Translations under genes and position numbers: made by a program
Part shown: positions 17,198 through 26,324 of the stretch, in pieces
How positions within the stretch are numbered: the first letter of the stretch is position 1
Layout of the letters: every line of letters begins with the position of its first letter
DNA from: Euryarchaeota archaeon UBA557
Lineage (GTDB): Archaea; Thermoplasmatota; Poseidoniia; Poseidoniales; Thalassarchaeaceae
Length of the DNA stretch: 64,000 nucleotides
Assembly (NCBI GenBank): GCA_002503285.1
Contig: DARI01000009.1
Coordinates: forward strand, 30,314-94,313
Direction of reading: 5' to 3'
The notes under the pieces: model-generated
Seen by the model: the letters and a program-made list of their open reading frames with translations, nothing else
Told to the model about the DNA's origin: nothing
Databases searched by the model: none

Positions 17198-17631
17198 ATA
17201 ACCGACTAAATCAGAATTTTTTTGCTATCGCTGTCTTATTGATGATTATTATCATGTCATTAATTACTCAAATAATACTAAATTTGGAAACTAACGCTGA
17301 AATTATTGAAGATGAGGGAATTTTCACAATTCCATTATTATTTTTAATATTATTTTTAATCTTAATTCTTACAATTATATATCAATTAGGCCCCTTTAAG
17401 GATAATAAAATAGGATTAAAACGTGAAGATATAAGTATAACTTTATTGATAATTTCAATGTTTATATTCGGTTACATTATTGGGCCATCATTATCTATCT
17501 ATAATATTTTACCAAATTCTAAAATTACCGGCTTAATAATTATATTAGTACCAATATTAATGATATCATTAATGTTATCAACTTTCCAAAAAAGTACTAA
17601 AATTGAAGTTGTTAATGATTGCGAAGAGTAA
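17194..17631 (+). CDS. Four-helix membrane protein, unknown
   Basis: A 145-residue very hydrophobic protein with four predicted membrane helices (about 8-30, 42-64, 82-102 and 107-131) and short polar loops; it ends in a small acidic tail. No family recognised. The ATG overlaps the stop of the membrane wHTH gene by four bases, suggesting the two products work together, for example as sensor and regulator; this is inference from overlap only. Confidence 0.7.
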   Translation: MNNRLNQNFFAIAVLLMIIIMSLITQIILNLETNAEIIEDEGIFTIPLLFLILFLILILTIIYQLGPFKDNKIGLKREDISITLLIISMFIFGYIIGPSLSIYNILPNSKITGLIIILVPILMISLMLSTFQKSTKIEVVNDCEE

Positions 17632-17656
17632 TATTATTCAATTAATTAAAAATAAA

Positions 17657-18118
17657 TTAAGAAAAAACAATATAGTGCCCTTTTCTTTCATTAGAATAAT
17701 CTTTTGATTTTAAAATATTACCTTCTAAAGAACTTTCTGCAATATCTCGCATTGCTTGACTTATCCAATCAATATTCTCAAAATCTGACTGTTCAAACCA
17801 CCCATAATCGGATATTTCATCTGGATCAATTTTAATCTTTTCATCCTGAACCACTACAGAATATGCTAAAAATATTCCAGGAATATTTTTATTGATGCGT
17901 TCTCTTATGGCTATCAGCCCAACGACATCTCCATCAATTCCACATTCTTCTTTCAATTCTCTAATTACTGCCTTTGTAGGGGCTTCTCCCTGATCAACAG
18001 CACCTTTAGGCATGCCCCAAAGCCCTTCACTAGTTCCTCGAGACTCTTTTACGAGTAATATTTTATTTTCATTTACGACGCAGGCTGCAACACCTAAATC
18101 AGTATTAACGGACCTCAT
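17657..18118 (-). CDS. Nudix hydrolase
   Basis: Nudix enzymes hydrolyse nucleoside diphosphates linked to another moiety. The 153-residue protein carries a full Nudix box at residues 39-61: G-x5-E-x7-R-E-L-x-E-E-x-G-I, preceded by GLWGMPKG. The substrate cannot be told; the L-W-G-M-P-K-G context is common in Ap4A-type and ADP-ribose-type members. Convergent with the 4-TM gene, divergent from the phosphatidyltransferase gene. Confidence 0.93.
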   Translation of the reverse strand: MRSVNTDLGVAACVVNENKILLVKESRGTSEGLWGMPKGAVDQGEAPTKAVIRELKEECGIDGDVVGLIAIRERINKNIPGIFLAYSVVVQDEKIKIDPDEISDYGWFEQSDFENIDWISQAMRDIAESSLEGNILKSKDYSNERKGHYIVFS

Positions 18119-18214
18119 GCTTACAAGAAAGAATGATTACTTATGAATCATATTCTTACTGTTTTCAGTCAATACCTATTTGTGATGGGCTTTACCATGG
18201 ACTAGGAAGTATTC

Positions 18215-18970
18215 ATGGCAGGAGGAAAATATGGCGATAGTAGTGCCAAAGATCTCTCAGATTGGGGGAGGCCAATAGCTAGATTTTTTGCTAAAAAAAT
18301 AGAAAATACACCCATCACGGTAATTCAGGTAACTAATTTTCACCTCTTACTTTCTATTTTATGTGCATGGCTAATTATTGAGAATAATATCATTTTAGCT
18401 TGTTTCTTATTGGTCATTAAGGGCGTTATTGATGCAATTGATGGTGAATTAGCCAGAATACGTAAGAAACCATCTCATGTTGGTCGGTATTGGGATACTG
18501 TTGCAGATACAATCGGACTAGTATTGGTAATGATTGCATTTGGAGAAGCATTAGATTGGGATATTAGTTTGTCAATTGGAATAATATTAGCCATTTTATT
18601 TCAATATTCATTATTTAATCATTTTTCAGTAAGGATGAGATTATTGGGTTCAGGAGATACTACTAGTAGAATTGATGAAAGGATGCGTCCAAATGCTCAC
18701 CCTTGGGAGAAACAAAGAAATGTAGATATATTTCATTTAATATATTTATTATTTTTTAGTTGGCAAGATAGAATTATTTCAATCCTTACAGGCAAGGGTT
18801 CAGAGAAATTAGTATGGGAACTAACTCTATCATCCCTCCTTGGTTATGGATTCCAATCACTAATAATTTTAATCCTATCTATTTCAAACAATATGCAGTA
18901 TCTCCCTAAGTTAGTTTTAGAATTAAATATTTTTATAATGCTGATTATCATAATTAAAAGTAGACTTTGA
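18215..18970 (+). CDS. CDP-alcohol phosphatidyltransferase family protein
   Basis: Integral membrane enzyme that joins a CDP-activated lipid or alcohol to a second alcohol in phospholipid headgroup synthesis. The 251-residue product has the signature DG-x2-AR-x8-G-x3-D-x3-D: Asp76-Gly77, Ala80-Arg81, Gly90, Asp94 and Asp98. About six hydrophobic helices surround it. The exact substrate (glycerol phosphate, inositol phosphate, serine) is not decided by the motif. The ATG at 18215 follows a TAGGAAG site. An SDR gene follows on the same strand 37 bases downstream. Confidence 0.92.
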   Translation: MAGGKYGDSSAKDLSDWGRPIARFFAKKIENTPITVIQVTNFHLLLSILCAWLIIENNIILACFLLVIKGVIDAIDGELARIRKKPSHVGRYWDTVADTIGLVLVMIAFGEALDWDISLSIGIILAILFQYSLFNHFSVRMRLLGSGDTTSRIDERMRPNAHPWEKQRNVDIFHLIYLLFFSWQDRIISILTGKGSEKLVWELTLSSLLGYGFQSLIILILSISNNMQYLPKLVLELNIFIMLIIIIKSRL

Positions 18971-19007
18971 AAGTGAATACTAAGTATGGTGACATATTGG
19001 ACATACT

Positions 19008-19778
19008 ATGGAAACAGGGCTAAAGAATAGTGTAGTTTTAGTGACGGGAGGAGCAGGGGGCATTGGCCAATCCATATGTAAAAAATTTGCTTTAGAAGGA
19101 GCTACAGTAATAATTCACTATTATGAATCCTCTGAAAAGGCAATTGCTCTAGCCAAAGAAATCGATGGCTTTGCTGTACAATCCGATCTCCGCGATTCAG
19201 ATTCAACTATGTTAATGGTAGATAAAATAATTTCAAAGTATGGAAAACTAGACATTTGCATAGCTAATGCAGGGTATTATCCTAGTGAACCTAAACCACT
19301 GTGGCAAATAAGTTCCGAAAGATGGAATTCCACCATAACTTCCAATCTTAACATTGCGTTTAATACGGCTAGAGCATTTCTTTTGCATGCCAAACAGAAA
19401 AGACACGGATCTTTAGTATTTGTTGGTTCAACGGCTGGAATTTATGGAGAATCTGGGCATTCTGATTACGCAGCAGCAAAAGGAGCACTCACATCTGGAT
19501 TACTAATGTCATTAAAGAATGATGTCGCGGTATTTGGAAATATTAGAGTTAATGCCGTCGCCCCAGGTTGGACCTTAACTCCTAAAAAATTAGAGCAAGG
19601 TATTGATAAAAATACAATTGATATTGCTACTGCTACTATGGCCCTTAAGAAATTAGCAACTCCTGATGATGTTGCAAATATCATAGTGTCTCTTTCATCT
19701 GACAAGATATCTGGACATGTTACAGGGCAAGTGATTGAAGTTGCCGGTGGCATGGAAGGTAGACTAATTTATTCTTGA
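19008..19778 (+). CDS. Short-chain dehydrogenase/reductase (FabG-like)
   Basis: NAD(P)-dependent oxidoreductase of the classical SDR family, 256 residues. It shows VTGGAGGIG (Rossmann TGxxxGxG) at residues 13-21, the N-A-G motif near 87, the catalytic Ser in FVGSTAG, Tyr-x-x-x-Lys in YAAAKGAL, and V-A-P-G-W-T after the active site. The end VTGQVIEVAGGM is typical. The substrate is unknown; FabG-type 3-oxoacyl reduction is one option. Same strand as the phosphatidyltransferase. Confidence 0.92.
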   Translation: METGLKNSVVLVTGGAGGIGQSICKKFALEGATVIIHYYESSEKAIALAKEIDGFAVQSDLRDSDSTMLMVDKIISKYGKLDICIANAGYYPSEPKPLWQISSERWNSTITSNLNIAFNTARAFLLHAKQKRHGSLVFVGSTAGIYGESGHSDYAAAKGALTSGLLMSLKNDVAVFGNIRVNAVAPGWTLTPKKLEQGIDKNTIDIATATMALKKLATPDDVANIIVSLSSDKISGHVTGQVIEVAGGMEGRLIYS

Positions 19779-19959
19779 TCAAAATTTTATATTAGAATTA
19801 CTAACTTTATGTATGAGTATCAGTTTTATTCTGGCAATATCTATTAATTATATAGCATCTTGTCACATTATATCTCGTATTTGTTAATCTATAGTCAAAT
19901 TATGATGGGCTGGCCATTTTATCCATAGATTTCAAACACACAATATGATACGCTTAATC

Positions 19960-20373
19960 ATGACTTTCACATCATCTCGAAGAATTGACTTCCCAATGGT
20001 AGATCTCGCTGGCATAGCTTATTATCCAAAGTTTTGGGATTTAGCACATCGATTTTTTGAAGAATCATGGCATTATACTTGTAATTTACACTATAACGAA
20101 GTTTTACAAAAACATAAAATCGGATTCCCTTTAGTGCATAGTGAAGCATCCTTCTTACATCCATTGAAGTATGGCGATACCGTATTTTGTAAAATAAATG
20201 TATCTAATATTGGTAATTCATCAATCACATGGTCCTATGAACTTTCAAATCAAGATGGAAAGATATGTTGGTCAGCAATCCAAACTACTGTTTGTACAAA
20301 CATGAATTCAATAACTGAAAAAACCAATGTACCCGATTGGATAAGAGAAGGATTAGAGAAAATAATGATTTGA
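19960..20373 (+). CDS. Acyl-CoA thioesterase, 4HBT hotdog family
   Basis: A single hotdog-fold domain of 137 residues. The RRIDFPMVDLAGIAYYPKFWD stretch is the YbgC/4-hydroxybenzoyl-CoA thioesterase active-site region, where Asp in V-D-x-A-G-I is the catalytic residue. The beta strand segment SEASFLHPLKYGD also fits. It probably hydrolyses an acyl-CoA. ATG 19945 is possible, but starting at 19960 gives the usual N-terminal length. The stop codon directly abuts the stop of the convergent pentapeptide gene. Confidence 0.85.
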   Translation: MTFTSSRRIDFPMVDLAGIAYYPKFWDLAHRFFEESWHYTCNLHYNEVLQKHKIGFPLVHSEASFLHPLKYGDTVFCKINVSNIGNSSITWSYELSNQDGKICWSAIQTTVCTNMNSITEKTNVPDWIREGLEKIMI

Positions 20374-20772
20374 TTATTTACTATTTTTATCTCTTGGCCA
20401 TTTTTTCGATAAAGCTTCACGTAAATCATCATTCATTTTTGCATCCCACCAATTTGCTTTACGCCAAATCGCATATCTACCTCTAATGCCCCTTAAATCA
20501 GCTCTATCCAATTTCGTACCTTGAAAATTTGATAGATTCATTTTAGCCTTTAAAAAAATTGCATCTCGCATATCTGCATTATCAAAGGATGCTTTCATTA
20601 GATTTGCTTGTTTAAATGACGCCCTTCTCATATCAGCACCTGATAAATTAGCACCTTCGAGATCGGAACTATCAAAAACTGCTCTTCTTAAATCTGCACC
20701 TGATAGGTCAATGCCCCGCAAGTCTTTTCCTATGTGGGAACTAAAAGACCAATTTTTTTTTTCTTTGTCCAT
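20374..20772 (-). CDS. Pentapeptide-repeat protein
   Basis: The 132-residue product is mostly A(D/N)LxX repeats: IDLSGADLRRAVFDSSDLEG, ANLSGADMRRASFKQANLMK and ADMRDAIFLKAKMNL, about 15 tandem units that would fold as a right-handed quadrilateral beta helix. The ends are basic and charged. No signal peptide. Members of this fold include DNA mimics and many with no known role, so no function is assigned. Confidence 0.9.
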   Translation of the reverse strand: MDKEKKNWSFSSHIGKDLRGIDLSGADLRRAVFDSSDLEGANLSGADMRRASFKQANLMKASFDNADMRDAIFLKAKMNLSNFQGTKLDRADLRGIRGRYAIWRKANWWDAKMNDDLREALSKKWPRDKNSK

Positions 20773-20928
20773 TTTCTCTACTCTTTTTCGGATTTACAAA
20801 TAAGATTTATTTAACCTTCTTATTGATACCATTAGATATTAATACATAAATGTTTTATTAAAATTTTTTATTTTTGAAATATACAACTTACCCGTGAAAT
20901 TAAAATTAGTAGGCCCTGAGCGCTACAC

Positions 20929-21690
20929 ATGGATGACAGCACAAGCTCAGGTTATCCACTAATTTTACATCAAGGAGCAGATCCTTCAAAATTAGGTGGC
21001 GTAGCAATATGTGGATTCTCAACGGTTGGATCAGTTGGCGTAATAGCAACTTCTCATTTGATAAAATCATTTAATTTACAACCCATGGGGACAGTTATGC
21101 ATCCAAAATTTCCGGCAATTGCATTAATTCATGACTCGGTACCTAAACATCCAGTTAGAGTTTATCAAGGAGAAAAAATTGGAGTATTTACTTCTGAAAT
21201 ACAATTTCCAAATGAGAATGATGTCTACTTTGGTCAAACAGTTTTAGAGTGGTTTACAAAAGGAGGATTCGAAAAATTGATTGTTATAGATGGTGTTGTT
21301 AGTAATGATTTAGGAATAAAAGAAGAAAGTGACCTTTGGGGAGTATCTTCAACTATGTCAGGTAGAAACAATTTAGATAACTCGAACATCAAAAGAATAC
21401 AACAAGGTATAGTTTCTGGAATAGCAGGCTATCTCATTGCAGAAGGAGAACGACAGGGATTGGATATTACAGCATTACTTTCAGAATGTAATCCTATGTA
21501 TCCAGATGCGAGAGCGGCCCTAGTTGCAGTAGAGGGAGTAAGTGAATTATTGGATATGGAAATTCCCGTAAATAGTCTACTTGAAGATGCTCGTAATATT
21601 GAGGAAAAAGTTCGTGAAGCATTTACTAGGGCTAATTCTATAGCATTACCAGCACCTGATTCAGATGAAGATGATGTATCAATGTACTAA
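20929..21690 (+). CDS. PAC2-family protein, copy 2
   Basis: Paralogue of the PAC2 gene at 10954-11811, 253 residues. It shares the N-terminal VAICGFSTVGSVGVIATSHLI motif, the M-H-P-K-F-P segment in place of N-H-S-K-L-P, a central IVSGIAGYLIAEGERQGLD region and the C-terminal helix with A-R-N-I-E-E-K-V-R-E. The tail ends in acidic residues (D-S-D-E-D-D), unlike an HbYX proteasome-activator tail. Two paralogues in one genome fits archaeal PbaA/PbaB-like pairs, but binding to the proteasome is inference. Confidence 0.85.
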   Translation: MDDSTSSGYPLILHQGADPSKLGGVAICGFSTVGSVGVIATSHLIKSFNLQPMGTVMHPKFPAIALIHDSVPKHPVRVYQGEKIGVFTSEIQFPNENDVYFGQTVLEWFTKGGFEKLIVIDGVVSNDLGIKEESDLWGVSSTMSGRNNLDNSNIKRIQQGIVSGIAGYLIAEGERQGLDITALLSECNPMYPDARAALVAVEGVSELLDMEIPVNSLLEDARNIEEKVREAFTRANSIALPAPDSDEDDVSMY

Positions 21691-22254
21691 TCAATAGAAT
21701 GGATTTGTACCAGCAGTGTGATCAGTAATATCAACAACTTCAATAATTCCAGGAACTTTATCTTTAATCATAACTTCTACGCCTTGCTTTAATGTAACAT
21801 CAACCATTCCGCACCCTTGGCATCCTCCTCCAAAAGAAATTATTGCTTTACCTTCATCTACTCCAATTAAGTTTACATGACCGCCATGTGATGCAACTGC
21901 AGGATTAACCTCTTCAGATATTATTTCAGCAACTGCTTTCGATAAATCATCCACCCATAATGGATTGGGGTTATCAAAACTAAATCCCCCTCCCATCAAG
22001 GTTTCTTTGTAATCTATGGTAGTCCCTTCGAGATATATTTTACTTTTTGCGGCAACTAATACGTCCATACCATCTATTTTAAGAGAAATATCGTCATCTT
22101 TTCCTTCTTCCGAATTTACTAACTGCAAATCGTATTGAAATCCTTTAGGGCCTCTTCCAATAATTTCTATCCTTAGAACTAATTGTTCAGAATCATCTGA
22201 ATTTGTTGCAAATTGATCAAGCATTTCACGTGCCTTTGAACTAATCGACAGCAT
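21691..22254 (-). CDS. nfuA: Nfu-type Fe-S cluster scaffold/carrier protein
   Basis: Two domains as in NfuA. The N-terminal half resembles a degenerate A-type (HesB-like) domain (ISSKAREML...D-G-M-D-V-L-V-A) lacking its cysteines. The C-terminal half is a NifU C-domain with the cluster-binding C-x2-C in GGGCQGCGM and A-S-H-G-G-H-V before it. It would hold a 4Fe-4S cluster for transfer to apo-proteins. The open frame reaches a GTG at 22263, but GGTGA placed five bases before the ATG at 22254 favours that start (187 residues). Potential clients in this window are MoaA and the Fe-S nucleases. Confidence 0.9.
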   Translation of the reverse strand: MLSISSKAREMLDQFATNSDDSEQLVLRIEIIGRGPKGFQYDLQLVNSEEGKDDDISLKIDGMDVLVAAKSKIYLEGTTIDYKETLMGGGFSFDNPNPLWVDDLSKAVAEIISEEVNPAVASHGGHVNLIGVDEGKAIISFGGGCQGCGMVDVTLKQGVEVMIKDKVPGIIEVVDITDHTAGTNPFY

Positions 22255-22309
22255 ATCTCTCACCTTACCCTATCACGCAACCTCTATTCAACCTGTTCAA
22301 TATTTGTTT

Positions 22310-22537
22310 TCACGACGATACAAAACTTTCTCTGACAATTCCCCATTCTAGATTAGCCCATCCTCTTTCATGTAAATAATATAAAAAGACTTTAGTAACT
22401 ATTTCAATTCCTCCTATTGCAATTCCTGCCCCCCAACTTCCGGTAATCAATCTTGCAATAATTACTGTATCAGTAGTGGCCAAAATTCTCCAAGTCATTG
22501 TTTTTGCAAAACTTCTTTTTCGAGTTGCGTGGTCCAT
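22310..22537 (-). CDS. DUF2061 small membrane protein
   Basis: The 75-residue protein matches the DUF2061 pattern: R-K-R-S-F-A-K-T-M-T-W-R at the start, T-D-T-V-I-I-A near 25, an A-I-G-G-I-E-I-V-T-K helix and Y-Y-L-H-E-R-G-W near the end. Two hydrophobic helices are predicted. The biochemical role of the family is unknown; some bacterial members are fused to or near sulfate assimilation genes. Transcribed divergently from moaA. Confidence 0.88.
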   Translation of the reverse strand: MDHATRKRSFAKTMTWRILATTDTVIIARLITGSWGAGIAIGGIEIVTKVFLYYLHERGWANLEWGIVRESFVSS

Positions 22538-22639
22538 GCACGGTGCTATGATGATTCTGATTTTACCTTTTATATTTAATACAATAAATATATTAATTTA
22601 TATAATTTTTATAATTCTTAACATAATACTCATCATCTC

Positions 22640-23656
22640 TTGCCTACACGTATCGATATGCTGGTCGACAAACATGGCAGGCAATTGAAAGATTTACGAA
22701 TATCTGTAACTGATAGATGTAATTTCAGATGTAGATATTGTATGCCTAGGGAAAAATTTGGCTCTAACCATGCATTTATGCCCCGAAGGGCTTTTCTTTC
22801 TTTTGAAGAAATAGAAAAAGTTGTCATATCTTGCAAAGAATTAGGATTAGAGAAGGTAAGAATAACTGGAGGAGAGCCGTTACTAAGGCCAAAACTTCAT
22901 GAATTAATAAAAAAACTCTCTAAGTTAAATTTAGATATTGCATTAACTACTAATGGTTCTTTATTACGTAAGCATGCCAAAGACCTAGCTGCAGCGGGAC
23001 TAAATAGAGTCACAATAAGTTTAGATGCATTGAGCCAGGAAATACATACTAAAATGACAGACAGTCAAACATCTATTGAAACAATTCTTGATGGAATAGA
23101 TGCAGCAATTGAGTTTGGATTAACTCCGGTTAAGGTAAATTGTGTAGTTCAAAAAGGAGTCAATGAAGCAGAAGTCAAAAAATTAGTATCGCACTTTCAA
23201 GGTACTGATGTCATAGTCCGATTCATTGAATATATGGATGTAGGATGTACAAATGATTGGATGCTTGGACAAGTTATTCCATCAAAAGATTTATTGAAAT
23301 ATCTTCAAAAAGATTTTGACTTAATCCCAATAAACTCAATTTCTTCAAGCGATGTAGCAAAACGATGGATGCATTCTGATAATTCAGGAGAAATTGGAGT
23401 TATTTCTTCAGTTTCTAATCCATTCTGTGGTGATTGTGTTCGTGCTAGGCTTTCAGCGAATGGATATTTGCATACTTGTTTATTTGCATCTGGTGGCCAT
23501 GATTTAAGGGCCATAATTCATAACTCTGAAAATATAACAACTTTGACAAATGCAATCAAGGCCATCTGGGCAAGAAGAGATGATAGATACAGTGAACAAA
23601 GATCAACTGGAAATTCTGCATTACCTAGAATTGAAATGTCCTATATAGGCGGATGA
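22640..23656 (+). CDS. moaA: GTP 3',8-cyclase MoaA (molybdenum cofactor step 1)
   Basis: Radical SAM enzyme converting GTP to 3',8-cyclo-GTP. The 338-residue protein has the radical SAM cysteines C27-x3-C31-x2-C34 in TDRCNFRCRYC, RITGGEPLLR at about 73, and the C-terminal second cluster C-x2-C-x13-C (FCGDCVRARL...HTC). It ends in Gly-Gly, the catalytic tail of MoaA. No other Moa gene lies in the window. The AT-rich region before 22640 carries TTTATATAA about 50 bases upstream as a possible TATA element. The 3' end overlaps trm1 by 16 bases, convergently. Confidence 0.95.
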   Translation: MPTRIDMLVDKHGRQLKDLRISVTDRCNFRCRYCMPREKFGSNHAFMPRRAFLSFEEIEKVVISCKELGLEKVRITGGEPLLRPKLHELIKKLSKLNLDIALTTNGSLLRKHAKDLAAAGLNRVTISLDALSQEIHTKMTDSQTSIETILDGIDAAIEFGLTPVKVNCVVQKGVNEAEVKKLVSHFQGTDVIVRFIEYMDVGCTNDWMLGQVIPSKDLLKYLQKDFDLIPINSISSSDVAKRWMHSDNSGEIGVISSVSNPFCGDCVRARLSANGYLHTCLFASGGHDLRAIIHNSENITTLTNAIKAIWARRDDRYSEQRSTGNSALPRIEMSYIGG

Positions 23657-24975
23657 ACCTCTAAAGCTAATTTTATAATCACATCCCAAGGGGCATCTGT
23701 TCTTATCGATGGTTTTTTCCCATAATTGGCCAGACCTGCCGCATAACCATTATTTCTCAATAAATCTACTAGTTTTTTAGGACTAGGAGGTGATCCAATT
23801 TCCAACCAACTGGATAAGTAATCGACTAGAATATGATGTGGAGTTTCTATTCCATTAGCTTCATCGGATAAATTTTTAACACTTTTTACAATTCTTCTTC
23901 TTTCATATTCAAAATCTTTCTCCGACCATCCAAGATAATCATCTTTACAATCGATTGGTGCACACATTTCAATAGCCCGTTCTTCTGTCATAAAAGCTAA
24001 AACATCCTTTTTCCCCATTTTTCCAATCCATAAGGGCCCTGATATTCTTTTATCATTTCTTTCAATCGGATGAGAAAGGGGCAGAAAACAATCCATTGGT
24101 AAGATTTCTAGTGAGGTATCTGGTTGAAGTCCAATCTTTATAGAGGCTTTAACTTCCTCAATTGTGGGTGAATAAATTCTCCATCCAATTGACTCCTCAA
24201 CTCTATTTGCATTTTCAATACTCCTAATTACTCTTACAGAAACTCTTAGATGATGTGAATCCCAAACTGACATCAATGGTTCAATCGATCTTTCATGCCT
24301 CGCAGCGCTCCTGGCAACATTGGCCAATAAAACTCTAAGAGCAGAATCATGAGCCAAACCATCATTTCTTACTCTGGCTCCATAACGTCTTAATAGGGCA
24401 TTTTTTGACGATCCTGTTAGTGCGGCGGTATCAGTTGCACTTACTTCTAAAACTCCTCTACGAGCTATTGATTGTATTGCTGTATCTATGAAAGGTACTG
24501 GAGATCCATATGGATCTATATCTACCCAATGCCAACCTTGTTCTAATATCGACGCTCGTAAATCTCCTCTTATGGTTTTTAATTTTCCACCTTTATTGTT
24601 AGGAGGAAACTCTTCATGATTCCTCAGAGCTAATTTTAGTGCTTCCGGATCCATATCGATAATAGTCGCATTTATTCTTTTGGATGACTCTGGTGGTAAT
24701 TCATTTAACCACCTTCTTGCTCTTAATCCTGTAGCAGAAAGACCATCTAAAGCATATATTTCGCCATTTCCTAACAAATTATTTTCAATTGCATATTGCA
24801 TTAACAATACACTTCTAGTTCTACTTCTGTTCATTGCTGGATTGTAGAAAACTAATGATTCACCTTTAATTGCTGGCCCAACTCTAGTTTCATTCGGTTT
24901 AACATCTAACTTCATTAGAGTTTTACCTTCTCTGTGTACAAACGTATCCAGTGTCTCGGAGGTATGCACAACCAT
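23641..24975 (-). CDS. trm1: tRNA (guanine26-N2)-dimethyltransferase Trm1
   Basis: SAM-dependent methylation of G26 in tRNA. The 444-residue protein shows the family sequence VFYNPAMNRSR near residue 40, a SAM-binding region with LDGLSATGLRARRW, the motif D-P-Y-G-S-P-V-P-F-I-D and VSATDTAALTG, then the Trm1 C-terminal domain. The ATG at 24975 is preceded by GAGAGG only one base away, so the GTG two codons later (24969) may be the real start. No zinc-finger cysteines of the longer archaeal type are obvious. Confidence 0.93.
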   Translation of the reverse strand: MVVHTSETLDTFVHREGKTLMKLDVKPNETRVGPAIKGESLVFYNPAMNRSRTRSVLLMQYAIENNLLGNGEIYALDGLSATGLRARRWLNELPPESSKRINATIIDMDPEALKLALRNHEEFPPNNKGGKLKTIRGDLRASILEQGWHWVDIDPYGSPVPFIDTAIQSIARRGVLEVSATDTAALTGSSKNALLRRYGARVRNDGLAHDSALRVLLANVARSAARHERSIEPLMSVWDSHHLRVSVRVIRSIENANRVEESIGWRIYSPTIEEVKASIKIGLQPDTSLEILPMDCFLPLSHPIERNDKRISGPLWIGKMGKKDVLAFMTEERAIEMCAPIDCKDDYLGWSEKDFEYERRRIVKSVKNLSDEANGIETPHHILVDYLSSWLEIGSPPSPKKLVDLLRNNGYAAGLANYGKKPSIRTDAPWDVIIKLALEVHPPI

Positions 24976-25022
24976 GCCTCTCGGAACTACTACTCACAAA
25001 AGGTTCTGACGATTAGCATTAT

Positions 25023-26174
25023 TCAATAGTGCTCGAAAATAACTTTAGGATCAATATGCGTGACTCTGTGACCATTATCATTTACGATACCTATAATTTT
25101 ACATCCAGATAACCTATTATTTAACCAATTTAGAACTTCTTGAGCATAATTAGGAGATACAGCAAGTACCATTCCAAGGCCCATATTAAATGTTCTATGC
25201 ATTTCTTTATTACTAATTGATCCAACTTCTGATATCCACTTGAATTCTGGAGGAATAGGCATGGGCTGAGTGATATTCCAGCCTAATGAGTCATGTAATC
25301 TTAGTAAATTAGACAAACCACCTCCTGTGATATGTGCCAATGCTTTCAAGTTAGATGAACTACATGGGCCGTCTTCGCCCCTACATGATAATATTAAATC
25401 AATTATCGGATCTACATAAATTCTAGTGGGATTAAGTAATACTTCTCCAATGCATAAATCACCTGTTGAATTAGGAAATCTTTCAATTTCTCTACCTTTA
25501 TGTGAAGCATCAAATGGAGTAACATCATTAAGTTGTAAACCAGATCTTTCCAACACTGCTCTTACTAAGGTGTATCCGTTAGAATGAATGCCACTACTTG
25601 GTAAACCAATTAAAACATCATCAACTTTCAGATTTTCACCAGTTATTGCTGCGCCTTTGGGAAACCATCCTAGTGCCGTCCCAGACATATCTAATTCATT
25701 TACAATCCCAGGTAATGTTGCAGTTTCTCCTCCTGCAAGAGTTATTCTTGATCTTCTACAAGCTTCTGATAATGAGGCACCTAGAATTGCATGAACTCCT
25801 GGATCAGTTTTTGGAACGGCTATGTAGTCAACAAATGCAAGCGGTTCTGCCCCTACACACAGCAAATCATTGACATTCATAGCTACACAATCTATGCCTA
25901 CTCCCTCCCATCTTCTAATTTCATTAGCTATTTGGAGTTTAGAGCCAACTCCATCAGTTGCTAGCGCAAGTCTCGAATCTCCAAATTCTATAATCCCTCC
26001 AAATCCACCTGGTAAATCTACTGGAGCACCCTTTTGTCCACTTTTTCTCGTGGATGAACTTAGTGCTGAAATTAAACTAGAAACGGCCAGTCCTTCTGCA
26101 TCTATGTCTACTCCGCTCGATGCATAATCCATAGGCTTAGACGAATCCACGCCCCGGCGAGTGACTGACATCAT
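25023..26174 (-). CDS. purM: Phosphoribosylformylglycinamidine cyclo-ligase PurM
   Basis: AIR synthetase of purine biosynthesis. The 383-residue protein shows YASSGVDIDAE near the start, the glycine-rich FGGIIEFG, A-T-D-G-V-G-S-K-L, the N-D-L-L-C-V-G-A-E-P-L metal/ATP motif, LAGGETATLPG and HITGGGLSNLLRL. All conserved blocks of the PurM ATP-grasp-like fold are present in order. The start may be ATG 26174 or ATG 26132 (MDYASSG); the longer version adds a basic 14-residue leader. Isolated from other pur genes here. Confidence 0.95.
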   Translation of the reverse strand: MMSVTRRGVDSSKPMDYASSGVDIDAEGLAVSSLISALSSSTRKSGQKGAPVDLPGGFGGIIEFGDSRLALATDGVGSKLQIANEIRRWEGVGIDCVAMNVNDLLCVGAEPLAFVDYIAVPKTDPGVHAILGASLSEACRRSRITLAGGETATLPGIVNELDMSGTALGWFPKGAAITGENLKVDDVLIGLPSSGIHSNGYTLVRAVLERSGLQLNDVTPFDASHKGREIERFPNSTGDLCIGEVLLNPTRIYVDPIIDLILSCRGEDGPCSSSNLKALAHITGGGLSNLLRLHDSLGWNITQPMPIPPEFKWISEVGSISNKEMHRTFNMGLGMVLAVSPNYAQEVLNWLNNRLSGCKIIGIVNDNGHRVTHIDPKVIFEHY

Positions 26175-26250
26175 ATCATATTCTCGGATTTAGATATCAT
26201 TTGTAAAAAAGTTAGTTTTTATATGCTATTGCTAACTTAATTTACTATAG

Positions 26251-26260
26251 TATATAAAAT
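26251..26260 (+). promoter_or_regulatory. TATA-box candidate for the Liv operon
   Basis: TATATAAAAT at 26251-26260 lies 65 bases before the ATG at 26325 in an AT-rich stretch between purM and the binding lipoprotein. Transcription would begin near 26285, leaving a leader of about 40 bases that contains GGAGTG (26308-26313). Divergent purM may share the region. Confidence 0.4.
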
Positions 26261-26324
26261 ATTTAGATGATAGAGTCTATATATGTTACACATTCTCGGC
26301 CGGCCACGGAGTGTGTTTAACACA

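Noticed and set aside
20773..20928. Small gene or RNA in the divergent AT-rich spacer
   Set aside because: No open frame with a start signal and no stable structure; it is probably promoter sequence for the two flanking divergent genes.
26295..26310. GC-rich GGCCGGCC stretch in an AT-rich spacer, and a GCGGCCGC in the 13666 signal peptide, as marks of cloning or insertion
   Set aside because: Single short sites with no flanking vector-like sequence or repeats; each fits its local leader or codons.
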